Shown here in pieces: positions 37,216 to 50,255 of a stretch of 64,000 nt of DNA. Position numbers and translations under genes: made by a program. Source of the stretch: Viscum album (taxonomy: Eukaryota > Streptophyta > Magnoliopsida > Santalales > Viscaceae); NCBI GenBank assembly GCA_963277665.1, contig OY728143.1, positions 1,120,648,110 through 1,120,712,109 on the forward strand. The letters are read 5' to 3'. The notes beneath the pieces were generated by a model. It saw only the letters and a program-made list of their open reading frames with translations, was not told the origin of the DNA and made no database searches. Within the stretch, counting starts at the first letter, position 1. The number at the start of each line of letters is the position of its first letter.

Positions 37216-37229
37216 TTCTCCCCACCTTA
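37216..37229 (-). other. Polypurine tract of array copy A
   Basis: The minus strand reads TAAGGTGGGGAGAA immediately before the LTR start TGTAAAGAACC. The equivalent site of copy B is at 45390-45403 (TGAGGTGGGGAGAA). Confidence 0.8.
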
Positions 37230-37294
37230 GAGCTTTACGTCCCTGTAAGCCACAACTCATACTAAGGGAACAAGTGGGGGTACTGAGCACACAT

Positions 37295-40200
37295 TTAAGT
37301 TTCCCGCTCCCATTTTCTCTCCTGGAGGGTCTCCTGTTTCCAACGAACACGCACCAGAGGTATCGAACATCCATGAAGGACCTGCTCCTGTCGATCCTCA
37401 ATCTCTACTAGAACCTTTATAAAAGTCGCCTCATCGTCGACGTCCATCTCGCCATGGTCGATGATGTGAGAAGGGTCGTGCACCTCCTCAACGGAGTTAC
37501 GTGGAAGACGTCATGCACCCGGTACAACTGAGGTAGAAGAGCTAAGCGGTATTCCACCTTGCTAACTCTGGTAAGGACCTGAAATGGTCTGATGAATCTC
37601 AGAGATAACCTGCTGCCACAAACAAATCTCCACAAACCACATTGAGGTGAGACCCATAGAAAGACATGGTCACCATCCTCGAACTCCAGAAGTCTCCATC
37701 TCCTATCATCATATGACTTCTGCCTGCTCTATGCAGTCTCTATCCACTCCAAGATGATCTTCGCCTTCTCTATGGTAGCCCATACCATATATAGTCCCAC
37801 TAGTGCTGACTCTCCAGGGTTAGTCCAGAACAAGGGTGATCTTCAAGGTCGAAAATATAACGCCTAAAAAAGTTCCATCCTAATGGTGGAGTAATAGCTG
37901 TTGTTGTATGAAAACTCCACCAAAGGCAAGTGATCCTCTCAACTATGACTGAAGCCTATGACACAAGCACAAAGAACGTCCTCGAGGGTATGAATGGTAT
38001 GCTCATTCTGGCCATCTGTCTTAGGATATAAGGCTCTGGTCAAACGAAGTTACACCCCAAAAGCCGCATGCTACCCCTTCTATATCTAGGAAGTAAAACG
38101 TCCTTCATTATCAGAGACAGTTGTTGAGCGTACTCCATGTAACCACACAATCTCTTGCACATAGAGGCGTCATGAGCTCTCTGCTAAACCCTTCTCTCTG
38201 ATCAGTTGGAATTGGGATGACTTTCCGAGTCGGTAGATGATCACACAAATCGAGTAATGTCCCCTGGATGTATGTGGAAGTCCTATCACGAAGTTCATGG
38301 ATATCCCATCCCACATCCACTCTTGGAACTCTAAAAGCTGAACCAAGCCTATTGGTACCATATTCTACAACTTCACTTGCTGAAAAGTGAGGCATCGAGA
38401 TATAAACTCTACTACTGCATTCATCATTACCGACCACCAGTGTTGTCATCGTAGATCCTGGTACATCTTCACCACTCTTGGATGTACCACTAGAGGGGAT
38501 GTGTGGAACTCTCGCAACACTTCCTCCTGAAGTGAAAATGGTACCATAGTACGTCCTCTAAAGAGGATGAAGTGCTCCCCACCTTTATAAAATCCATCAG
38601 GTGCCTATCTTTTGGATATCCGAGCACGTTGAGCCTTGTAGTAAACATCCCCACGCTGTGCCTCCCTGTCTCACTGATGAAATGGGGGACTAATTGTAAG
38701 AGTATGAAGAAATGATTCTCCACATATATCCACAAAGTATATCTACAAAGTGGCTAGCTGCTATGTCGCTTAGCCTAGAAGTTTTATACTATATCTCCTT
38801 ATGAGTGCATCTACAAAAACATTTCCCTTCCTATGAGTATATAAAATCTCGAATTCATAGTCTTGGAGAACTCAAGCCAACGTCGAGGTCTCAGGTTCAG
38901 GTCCTTCTGAGAGAAGATATACCTGAGACTCTTGTGATCAGAGTGCAAGGTAAAAACCTCACCCATCAGATAGTGTCGCCACATCTACATGGGGATGACC
39001 ACTGCTGCTAACTCTAGGTTATGGGTAGGGTAGTTCTACTCATGTTATCTCAGCTATCGAGAGCCTTATGTGATCACTGCTCTCTCTTACCTCATGACAC
39101 ATCCGATTCCAGTCCCTGATGCTTCACAGTAGACTACGTACACTACTCCTACCTTTGGAATCCTCAAGATGGGGTCACTAGCCAGCCTCTACCTCAGCTC
39201 CTGAAAGCAATGCTGGAATCACTCCGAACTCACAAAGGGTTTCCCCTTCTTCGTCAAGGTAGATAGTGGTGCTACAACTCTGGAGAAATCTGGAACAAAT
39301 ATCTAGTAGTATCTGTCCAAACCCAAGAATCTTTGTACCTCCATCACACTCCTGGGTGGATCCCTAGCATGTAATACCTGAATCTTTGCTCGATCTACTG
39401 TAACTCCAGCCTCTGATATAACATTTACCAGAAAGTGAACCTCTCGGATCCAGAACTAGCACTACGAGAGCTTACCATAAAGCTGGTGGTGAGAGTGTCC
39501 AGTACTACCCAAAAATGATAGGCATGCTCCTCCTCAGTAGTCGAGTAGATTAGAATATCGTCGATGAAGACTACGACAAAGTGATAGAGGTTTGGCTGAA
39601 AGATCCTTCTCATGAGTCCCATGATCACTGCTGGAGCAATGGTTACTCTGAATGGTATAACCAGGAACTCATAATGGCTATACTGACACCTAAAGGTCGT
39701 CTTCTTCACATCATCACCTCGTACTCTGAGCTGGTGATAGCCTGATCTGAGGTCTATCTTCGAGAACCACCGTGCTCCATTCATCTAATCAAGAGGTCAT
39801 CAATCCTCGGGAGTGGGTACTTATTCAACACGATCACCTATTTTAGGCGCCGATAGTCAACCCTAAGCCTCAATCTCCCATATGACTTCTTGGAAAATAG
39901 AATCGGGGCTACCCAGGGAGAAACATTGGGCTAAATGAATCCCTTCCCCTACAAGTCTCCAGTTGTACCTGTAACTCACGAAGCTCCGCAGGAGCCATCC
40001 GATATGCTGGTGTAGATATCAGTGTCATCCCAGGGTACAAGTCAATGTAAAAGTCCACCTCTCTATGAGGAGGTAGAAATGTGACATCATGAGGGAAAAC
40101 ATATCTGTACTAGTCCACCACTAAAGGATAACTCGAACTCATCACATCAACATCTCCATGGGTATGGCTTGCCATCTTATGAGTGATCGGCTGCACTCTC

Positions 40201-40640
40201 CTCTGAGAAAGCCCATCCTATACTATAAAGGTTCCCTCCCCATTGGTGAAGGTAAACCTAGTCCCATCCATGCAGACACACCACACTTTTCACCTAATAT
40301 AGACTATATTAGCATGGGTTGTAAATAACCAGTCCATACCCAATATGACATCGTAAGGACTCAACATCGCTACTAGGAGATCCCAGCCAAAGCTCTCGCC
40401 TCCTAGAGCAAGCTCACACTATCGGCACCAGTGCGTTATCGTTTAATCTACTCCCGTAGAAGTCTCTATACATAAGGATCTATCCAACAACTCCGTCGAA
40501 TTCTCAGAGCTCTGAACGAGGGTAGTGTCAATAAAATAATGACTAGAATCGGTCTCTATAAGTACTGTGGCTATGGGGGAGTAGACACAGATTGTACCTC
40601 AAATCATCATCGGAGCGCCATGATCATAGGCCCCAGCTGC
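37295..40640 (-). pseudogene. Array copy A pol (protease, RT, RNase H, integrase, chromodomain-like end)
   Basis: Order on the minus strand fits Ty3/gypsy. Protease relic at about 40640-40200. RT at 39784-39425: [25 protein letters not shown], then [13 protein letters not shown] with the catalytic FIDD intact. RNase H lies left of this, with integrase from about 38700. Near 38361-38290 it reads LVQLLEFQEWMWDGISMNFV and IGLPHTSRGH, matching the family's WEHITMDFVVGLP. The C-terminal part at 37635-37295 has LSLRFIRPFQVLTRV, VHDVFHVTPLRR, then VLHGCSIPLVRVRW, the tail typical of chromoviruses. Many stops and frameshifts split the frame, so nothing longer than about 120 residues remains open. Confidence 0.85.
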
Positions 40641-40849
40641 CTAGAGCTGAGCTCTCCCTTGTCCACCTACTCCCTATGTTCAGGGTGGACCTCCTGGAGA
40701 TGGTGGAGTTAATAACTCATATCGTCACCCACCGCCAGCTGCACGAATAGCTTCTCTGCCACGTCCGGCTACTCCCTACAGACTACCTCGATCGAATCTA
40801 TGTCTATTCCTGGGAGGTCCCTCGACCGTCTACTGATCATCCGAACGAT

Positions 40850-41762
40850 GGGTCGGATAGTCATGATTCATTTGACCCTGCCTGTCACATGTGAAACACT
40901 TCCTGCTCCTGGCATGTCTGTCTTCACTTCAGATGCCCCTCACAACCGATCATGAGTCATGCAGTCATCCACCTATAGGTTTGGTTCCCTTAGACCTCTA
41001 TGACGTCTGTCTGCAGCCAGAGGCAGAAGACTCCACTACGTGTCGACTGGTGGTGGATCTTACTACTGGAGATTGCTCAGCAATGAAACTCTCCACTAGG
41101 ATGGCTCTCTCTTACACCCCCACCTGTGTCAGGATGCTATGTGAGATCACTGAAGCCCTGATCTCCCACCCGAGTTCCTCCTCTAAGGTATGGGACCTCA
41201 AGAATGGGTCCCGCACCATATTGGTGGAGTAGCATGAGAGGTATGTGAACCTCTCTGAGAACTGAGCTATAGTCATACTACCCTACCGTAGATAAAGTAG
41301 ATTCTAAATGTTCACTACAGGAAGAGTCCCTGGGACAAGCTCTACCAAAAACAGGCTCTCAAAGTCTACCCAGAGAAGCATCACCTCATTGTGAACCTGG
41401 AGCATCAAGCTCCACCATCTACCTACTGCTGCCTGTAATAGGCCAGAATAAAGGATCACCATGAGGTCTTCTGGTGTCCCTACTAGTTAGAAAACTCTCA
41501 CCACAGCCTCTAGCCAATACTCAGCCGCCTGTGGGTCCATCTCTCCCCTGAACCTGGGTGGCCTCTAGTGCTGGAACTTGTGCAATGACCACAAGTAACG
41601 TGCACCGTCTATTGTTGGGGTTGTTGGCATCGGTGGCCCAACGGGTAGTGGTACCGCAAGTTCCTCCGTTGGAAATGGTCCCTGCACCGAGGTGTCATCA
41701 CTCAGTGAGATATCAGTGAATACAACTCTTGGAACCCTAGTGGGCTATCTACATGGAGGCAT
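40850..41762 (-). pseudogene. Array copy A gag
   Basis: Starts at the ATG at 41762 (MPPCR, then a stop). The retrotransposon gag domain is readable through stops: TPEDLMVILYSGLLQAAVGR, then WWSLMLQVHNEV, then TIAQFSERFTYLSCY and LGWEIRASVISH. The zinc knuckle at about 40850-40905 is damaged: CFTCDRQGQMNHDY lacks the histidine and the last cysteine. Copy B has the same Cys-to-Tyr change in DY. Confidence 0.8.
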
Positions 41763-42034
41763 CCTGAAAAGAAACAAGTGCTCTACGGTTAAAATTTATA
41801 CCATCAGAGCTGACCTGGTGAGATGACTTAAAGAAAACTTTTGAAAACACACATGCAATCAGTGTTTTCATGCAATGAGTTAAAAATTAGAAGTCAGGGT
41901 CCTTGTGTATGGATACGTCAGCCGGCCTACCAACACTGGACTCCCTAAACTAAAAACCACACTCACTACACTTAACACTATTACTGCAATGAAAAGAATG
42001 ATCAGAGTCCTATGTTCTGTGGTATAAATGACTC

Positions 42035-42045
42035 CTCTGATACCA
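42035..42045 (-). other. Primer binding site of array copy A (initiator tRNA-Met)
   Basis: The minus strand reads TGGTATCAGAG, three bases from the LTR 2 end at 42049. The copy B counterpart (about 50240-50252) is decayed to TCATATCAAAGG. Confidence 0.9.
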
Positions 42046-42048
42046 GTG

Positions 42049-45000
42049 TGTCACAACCCATCCCTCGGGGCCTGTGTCGTGACTACCCCAAGCCCTACTT
42101 CCATCGGCCAGGGGTTGGAGACTATCCCCAAAGGCGTAATTCCCTAAAACTAGGATGACATTTCATTTATAACATGTAAACACACACAATAAGATAAGAA
42201 CACGAGTAAACTGTATAACCAAAAGAGTACTAAAAGTAAAAGGGGCCAGAATACAAGCCCAACAGTAAAGGTACATGTACAAATGAAAACAATACAATTT
42301 ATGAAAAATAAGGAAAAGAAGCTACTTGGTCATCCTCTATGATTCCTACCTGAAGGGTAGGTACAGATGGCCTCCTCAGCACTCCTTGTCTATCCATCTC
42401 CTCTACATACAGACACATCGTATGGTCCACCTCCAGGTACCATCTAGTCTTGGTACTCTCAGACTCAGTCATCGTTGTCCGTCGTCTACAACCAACACCA
42501 CAAGGTACAGGCATAACCCATGCAGGGGTGAGTATAATGATACTTAGTAGGGACCCTGAGACCCTCAAGGTCTCACAAAATACAAAAAAGATAAACCAAA
42601 AAGTTTTAAATCTACAGATAACCTTACATAGGTATATGCCCATAAAAATACCAATGTTATCAAGTGACCCATCTCAATCATAAGGAAAACACAGAAAAAC
42701 TAACTCAGCTCAACTGGGATTTTATTCTAGGGGTATTATCAAGTAACATCCCTAGTCACATTATCGAAACCTCGGATGCTGGTGAACTCCTCCTCTATTG
42801 AGTACAGTGGGCCTGCCGCGACATCAAGTGTACTTCCCAGTAACCTTGGACTATTGAGGTACTCCTCCTATCGAGTATTGTGGATCTGTCGCGTCACCAA
42901 GCCCTCTCCCCACCGTGGGTCTGTTGCGTAGCCATGTGTGATCCCCCTCGTACCCTGCTAAGGTAATCCTCTTATCAAGTACCCTGAGACTACCATGACA
43001 CCAAGGAGCTCCCCACTGTGGGTGTGCTGTGACACTAATTATCTCCCCATTGGGATCGTCAAGTCACTCCGAGTCTCAATGGTTATCAATCATCATGTCT
43101 CACCCATCAACTAGGTCTCTGTACAACAATCTCTCATCTCTGGGAGGATCCACTCCACGAGATATTGGTTGATACTATAACTGTCACAAAGTCCCACAAA
43201 GAAGTATCTCAAAGGTCTTCCATGACATAGGGGTCTTAACGCAATAGATGGCGCGTCAAACAGGAACCCGGTCTGTGACTTATTAGCCATTTAGTTTCGG
43301 GGGCCCAGTTAGATTCGTGCATGATCCAACATGACTATTTCCCATCTCAATCCAAAACTCCAGGGGAGGATACTCAAAGGGACCATTTCACTCCAATATT
43401 TACAGCACCATTGACAGGTCGTCAAATGGGCGTTTGATGCCAAATATATGGCCAAAATAAAGTAACAGGGTGTAGTAGGCCCAGGTCTGGTCCAACCCAG
43501 TCAGACCGACACAACCAGACCTGGCCCGACCCATTGGAAGACCCGACCTGTTGGGTTTGTCCCGGTCAACTAGGTTCGGCCCTGCAGGCCGTGAGGGCCG
43601 TGGAGAGCCATTAGGGTGTGGACCGGTCACGAGGGCACGGACTGGCCATGAGGGCGTAGACCAGCCGCATGTTGGTGCGAGGGAGGTTCGGCCTGGAGGG
43701 TGCTGCGTGGGCTGCTCAGCCTAGAGGGTTCCACGAGGGTGGCTTGGCTCAGGGTGTTGGGCTTATTCGGCTCAAAGGGTCGTGGTGGCGTGACTCGGGG
43801 CGTCTCGGCCCGAGGGTAGGGGTGGCGCGGCCGTGGCCGGTATGGCCAGCGGGTGGTGTGACCAAGGCCGATTAGGTATGGAGGCCGGAGCGACTGGTGT
43901 GGCTTGGCCGACGGATGGTGCAGCTAGTGCGGTTTGGCCGGGAGGCTGGGGTGCAGCACGGCAGGGCACGGCGCGGCCGGGGTACAACGTAGCATGAGGC
44001 CAGTTTGGCTAGGAGGCCAGAGCATTGTGGGTGTGGCACGAGTCGTAGAGGTCATGGGTGGTGGCGCTGTTTCCTTCACCGCCTTCCTCGTCTTCCTCCA
44101 TTTCAAAGAACACGACAAAACAACACAAGGGTTACGTAGAGGACATTCCATGTCAGTTTGTCCCGCACTCTTCGCATTGGAGCAGTATCAAGAGGTTCAC
44201 AAGAATGAATCACATCGAACCCTCCCACAAATATTCTTCCCAACCCACCAAAGAAAAAAAGGGGTGTACTTGAGAAGTGATAATCAAACAACATTACACC
44301 CCTACATGTTCATTCTTGGTTGATTTTGGTGTGAAAAGGCAGACGTCGATTTGTTGTAGACGAACATGTCCTACATCAGAGGATGTTCCGAGGAAGAAAA
44401 TTGAAGTTGAGGTCATTCTTTATAGTCAAATATGAGGACGTCCCACATTGAAAGAATTCCTGAGGAAGAAGGTCGAAGGAGGTCGGCGTTCTTCATCGGT
44501 GGAGCGTTCTTCATTGGAGAGCGTAATCCTTCAAGTATTGTGTTTTGCGACACATTACCAGTGCTTCGTCGCTTAGTGAAGTCCCCCCAAATCCTCCCCC
44601 ATGCTCTATAAATATAATAGAGGGGGATAGGTATGTAACGATCATGTAATTTTTGATGATTCATTTATTAAGAACCTTCTTAAATTCCAATGATGCTGTT
44701 ACTTAATATTTTAAAAGGTTAAAGCCAATTAATTCACGTTGGCATAATAATGTGGTGTGTTGTAACGATTTAATATGGAGGAAAGTTGGCAAAAATTAAT
44801 GGGGATGAATTCAAGAGGATCTTCCACATTAATTTGGAAGGGTGGGGTTGATAGCTTCTTTCAATTAAAGGGGGGTTTATTCCCAGGTGGTCCCCACCAC
44901 CATAACTTCTCATGGGAGGTAATGGTTCGGGTGGTCCCCACAACCATAACGTCTCATGATAGGTTAAGGTCTGGTGGTCCCCACACCTCAACTACCACGT

Positions 45001-45389
45001 GGACGTTTAGTTCCAGTGGACCCCACCTCCCACACCCACATGGGTGTTGCAAATAAAAATAAAAATGTCATAAACTTTTATTTTTATTTTATTCTTACTC
45101 GAAAAACCCAAAAAATGACCTTTCATCCTCAACCAACTGCCTTTGAGGTAAATGTTTTCTTAAGAGAATACCGGTGCTGTGAGTTCAATGGTTTCCTCAG
45201 ATTTTAATTCCATGAACCGGTGAAAAAGTTAGAAAAACCCGCTCACACATTTACTGAACTTACCTGAAAAAAGTACAAAAATTCATTCTAGGAAATCTGG
45301 GCATCGGAATCATGTGTCATAAATATTCGCAGACTCGTAAAATTATTATTTATTTAAAAAAAATAACATCGAAATTTTGGGTCTTTACA
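42049..45389 (-). repeat. Array LTR 2, shared middle LTR (3,341 bp)
   Basis: Starts TGTCACAACCC, ends GTCTTTACA. It is flanked on the right by the PPT of copy B and on the left by the primer site of copy A, with no host DNA. About 80% like LTR 1 by eye over the first 130 bases. Confidence 0.92.
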
Positions 45390-45586
45390 TTCTCCCCACC
45401 TCAAGGATTTATGTCCCCATAAGCCACAAGGATTTATGTCCCCATAATCCACAACTCATACTAAGGGAACAAGTGGGTGTACTGAGAACGCATCAGAGCT
45501 TCCCACTCCCATGTGATTTACTGGAGGTTCTCGTGATGCCAATGAACGAGCACCAGATGTATCGATCGTCCATGAAGGACCTGATC

Positions 45587-48500
45587 CTATCGATCCTCAA
45601 TCTCTACTGGAACCATCGTAAAAGTCACCCCATCATTGATGTCCAGCTCGCCATGGTCTATGATTTGAGAAGAGTCATGCATGTATCTCCTCAGTTGGGA
45701 TACGTGGAATACATTATAAACCTGGTGAAAATAAGGTGGAAGAGCTAAGTCATATGCCTCCTCGCCAACTCTATTGAGGACCTGACATGGTCTGATGAAT
45801 CTCAGAGATAACTTGCTGCCTTGGTTAAATCTATACAAACCTCGTCGAGGTGAGACCCATAGAAAGATGTGGTTTCCATCCTTGAACTCTAGAGGACACA
45901 GTCTCTTGTCATCATTTGACTTATGTCTGCAATGTGCAGTCTTCCTCTACTCCTGGATGATCTTCACCTTCTCTATGGTAGTCCGTACCATTAATGGTCC
46001 CACTAGTTCTTACTCCCTTGGGTGTGTCCACCACTAGGGTGATCCGCAAGGCCACCCGTATAATGCCTCAAAAGGTTTCATCCCAATGTTAGAGTGATAT
46101 CTGTTGTTGTAAGCAAACTCCACCAAATGTAAGTGATCCTCCCAACTGCGACCAAAGTTGAGCACACAAGCACGGATCATGCCCTCGAGGGTCTGAATGG
46201 TCTGCTCAGTCTAGCAATCCTTTTGAGGATAGAAGGTGGTGCTCAAACAAATCTACGCCCCAAAAGCCTCCTACAACCCCTTCCATAGACGGGAAGTAAA
46301 AATTGTGTCATGATCGGAGACAGTCGTCAAGGGTACTCCATGTAGCTGCAGAATCTCTTACACATAGAGGAATCCCAAGCTCTCTACAAAACCCTTCTCT
46401 CTAATTGGTAGGAAGTGGGCCGACTTGGTGAGTCTTTCAATGATCACCCAAATTTATTAATTTACCCTGGATGAACGTAGAATTCCTGTCACGAAGTCCA
46501 TGCATATCCCATCCCACTTCTACTCTAGGACCTCTAAAGGATGAACTAAGCCTACTGGTACCGGATGCTCCGCCTTCACTTGATGACAAGTGATGCATTG
46601 AGATACAGACTCTGCACCTGCTTTCTTCATTCCCGGCCACTAGTGCTATTGTCGGAGATCCTGGTACATCTTCACCACTCCTAGATGTACCACTAGAGGG
46701 GATTTTTAGAACTCCTTCAAAACTTCCTCCTAAAATGACACTGGTACAATAGTGCGTCCCCTGAAGAGGATGATGTTCTCCCCTCCTTCCGAAAATCAAT
46801 CAGGTGCCTATCTGGTTGATATCTGAGCACATTGAGCCTCGTAGTAAACATCCCCACACTGTGCCTCCCTGACTCGTTGAAGATGTGGGGGAGTGACTAT
46901 AAGATACTGATGAAAAGATGCTCCATCTCAATCCACAAAGGATATCTACTAAGCGTCTAGCTGCTCCATCGCTTCACCTAGAAGCGGTTTACCAGAACTA
47001 CTGCTGAGTGCATCTTCAACAACATTCCTCTTCCCAGGGGTATATACTACCTCGAAGTCATAGTTCTAGAGGAACTCAAGCCAACATCATTGTATCAAGT
47101 TCAGGTCCCTCTAAGAGATGATATATCTGAGAATCTTGTGATCAGAGGACACAGTAAAATGCTCGTCCATCAGTAGTGTCTCTACTTCTACAAGGCGAAG
47201 ACCACTACTGCTAACTCCAGGTCATGGGTAGCGTCGTTTTTCTCATTATCTCTCAGCTGTCGAGAGACATATGCGATCACTGCTCGCTCCTACATCAGGA
47301 AACATCCTAGTCTGGTCTAGGATGCGTCGCGGTAGACTGCATACCATACACCTTCCTCTGGAAGCCTCAAGATGGGGGGCACTAGTCAGCCTATACCTCA
47401 GCTCCAGAAATCTCTGCTAACATGTCGCCAACCAAACAAATGGTTACCCCTTCTTCGTTATGGCTGATAGTGGTACTCCAAATCTAGAGAAATCTGGCAC
47501 AAATCTCTTGTAGTATCTGGCCAAACCCAGGAAACTCCGTACCTTCGCCACACTCCTTGGTGGCTCCCTTGAAAGTACCACCTCAATATTTGCTGGATCT
47601 ACTACAACTCCAGCCTTCGATATGACATGCCCCAGAAAGTGAACCTCTTGGATCCAAAACTAGCACTTTGAGATCTTAACCTAATGCTTGTGCTCTCGAA
47701 GTGTGTCTAGTACTACCCGCAAATGATAGCCATGCTCTTCCTCAGCAGTCAAGTAGAGCAGAATGTCGTCGATGAAGACTATGACAAAGCGATCGAGGAA
47801 TGGATGAAAGATCCTTTTCATGAGCCCATTGGACCCTGATAGATCATTGGTTACACTGAATGGAATAACAAAGAACTCATAATGGCAGAACCGACACCGG
47901 AAGGCCATCTTCTGCACATCCTCATCTCGTACTTTGAGCTGGTGATAAACTGATCTGAGGTCTATCTTCGAGAACCATCGTGCTCTATTAAGCTGATCAA
48001 GAGTTCTTCAATCCTCGGTAGTGGGTACTTGTTCTTCAAGGTCACCTGGTTTATGCGCCGATAGTAAACACAAAGCCTCAAGCTCCCATCTTCCTTCTTG
48101 GTGAACAGAATTGGGGAAATCTAGGGAGAAACACTGGGCTAAATGAATCACTTCCCTTGGAAGTCCTCTAGTGGTACCCACAGCTCAAAATGCTCTGCGG
48201 GAGCCATCTGATATGTTGTTGTAGATATCAGTGTCTTCCCATGGTATAAGTCAATGTAAAATACCACCACTCTGTGAGGCGGTAGACCTGAGACATCATC
48301 AGGAAAAACATCCGGGTACTAGTCCACCACTACAAGATAACTTGGACTCACCACATCAACAACTATGTGGGTAAGGCTAGCCAACTGATGAGTGATCGGC
48401 TGCACTATCCTCCGAGAAAGTCCATCATGTACTGCTAATGCTCCCTTCTCGCCAGTGAAGGTAAAACTGGTCCCATTCATGTGGACATACTGCACATTAA

Positions 48501-48850
48501 ACCTAATATCTTCTATCTGAGCATGGATAGTTGATAACTAGTCCATACCCAAGATGACGTCGTAAGGCCTCGACGCTTCTACTAGGAGATCCCAGCAAAA
48601 GATCTCGCCTCCTAGAGTATGCTCACACTGCTGGCCCTGGTGTGTAAAAGTCAAATATTCTCCCTTAGGAGTCTCTAGCTGTAATGATCGAGCCAATGAC
48701 TCCATCGGAATCTTTGAGCTCCGAACGAGGGAAATGGAAATAAAATAATGACTGGAACCTGTGTCTATATGTACTTAAGCTATGGTGGAGTAGACACATA
48801 TCGTAACATGAATCATCATCAGAGTACCATGATCATAGGTCTCAGCTGCC
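45587..48850 (-). pseudogene. Array copy B pol
   Basis: Same order as copy A. RT at 47917-47681 reads FRCRFCHYEFFVIPFSVT and FVIVFIDDILLYL, with FIDD kept. The segment corresponding to APAVFMDLMNR reads DLSGSNGLMKR, so the fold is damaged nearby. The integrase catalytic part is around 46560-46400 in broken frames. The C-terminal part at 45838-45587 is well kept: LSLRFIRPCQVLNRVGEEAY, then VYNVFHVSQLRRYMHDSSQI and VPVEIEDR, followed by the chromodomain-like tail to the left. Stops and frameshifts are frequent. Confidence 0.82.
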
Positions 48851-48949
48851 TTGAGCTAAGCTCTCCCATATCCACATGCTCCCTATGGTCGGGTTGGACC
48901 TCCTGACGGTAGTGGCGGTAACATATTGAATCGTGACCCACTGCCAGCT

Positions 48950-49969
48950 GCATGACCAACACCTCTGCTATGTATGCCTACTCCCTATGGACCACCTTGA
49001 CCGAATCTCTATCTCTTCTTGGGTGGTATCTCGACCATCTGCTAATCATCCGAATAGAGGGTCAGATAGTCACAAGCCATGTGACCATTCTTGCCACATA
49101 TGAAGCACCGCCCACTTCTAGAATGTCTATATCCTCTTCGAGTGCCCTACACACCAATCCTGAGTCATGCGGTTTTCCACCAGTTGGTCTGATCCCCTTG
49201 GACCTCTATGATGTCTGTCTACTGCTAGATGTAGAAGACTCCACTATGTGTCGACTGGTGGTGGATCTCACTGCTGGAGACTACTCAGCAAGGAAACTCT
49301 CAACTATGAGGGCTCTCTTTAACACCCTTGTCTGCGTCAAGATGATGAGTGAGATCACTGAAGCCCTGATCTCCCACCTGAGTCCCTACTTGAAGGTCCG
49401 GGCACTAACGAATGGGTCCCACACCATATCGGTGGAGTAGCATGAGAGGTCTGTGAACCTCGTTGGGTATAGATCTACAATCATGATTCCCTTCTACAGA
49501 TGAAGTAGCTCCTCAATGATGACTATCCAAAGAGTCGTTGGAACAAAATCTGCCTGAAACAGGTTCTCGATGTCTACCCAGAGAAGCGTCACCATGTCGT
49601 GAACTTGGAGGATCAAGCACCACCATCTGCCTGTTGCTTCCTGCAGTGGACTGGAAGCAATGATCATGATGAGGTCTGTTGGTGTCCCTACTATTTGGAA
49701 AACTCTAACCATGGCCTCCAACCAATCCTCAGCTGTTTGGGGGTCCATCTCTCCCCAGAACCTAGGTGGCCTCTGGCGCTGGACTCATGCAACGCGCTCA
49801 AGTGGTGTGCACCGACTGCTGATGGGGCCAGTGTCATCATTGGCCAAATGGGGAGTGGTAACACTAGTGCCTCCAATTGAAAAGGTCCTTGCACTGAGGC
49901 CTCATCACAAGGTGGGATATTAGTGCATGAAATGCTCGGAACTCTAGTGGGTTGTCTGTGTGGAGGCAT
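48950..49969 (-). pseudogene. Array copy B gag
   Basis: Starts at the ATG at 49969 (MPPHRQPTRVPSISCTNIPP). A one-base shift then moves to the frame 49748-49494, MDPQTAEDWLEAMVRVF with VGTPTDLIMIIASSPL and GRWWCLILQVHD, the retrotransposon gag domain. The downstream knuckle at about 49065-49115 reads CFICGKNGHMACDY: the first two cysteines and the histidine are kept, but the last cysteine is tyrosine, as in copy A. Confidence 0.82.
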
Positions 49970-50255
49970 CCTAAAAAGAAACAGGTGTGATAGAGTTAAA
50001 AGTTATACCTGGTGAGCTAACCTGGTGAGATGAAATACAGAAATTTTTTGAAAACACACATGCAATGAGTGTTTTTATACACTGAGTTGGAAATCAAGAG
50101 TCAGGGTCCTGGTGTATGGATAAGTCGACTGCCGCACCCACACTAGACTCCCTAAACTGAAAACCACACACACTACACTTAACACTGTTGCTTCAAATAA
50201 AAGAAAAATCAGAGTCCTAAGTTCTGCAGTAGAACCGACTCCTTTGATATGAATT

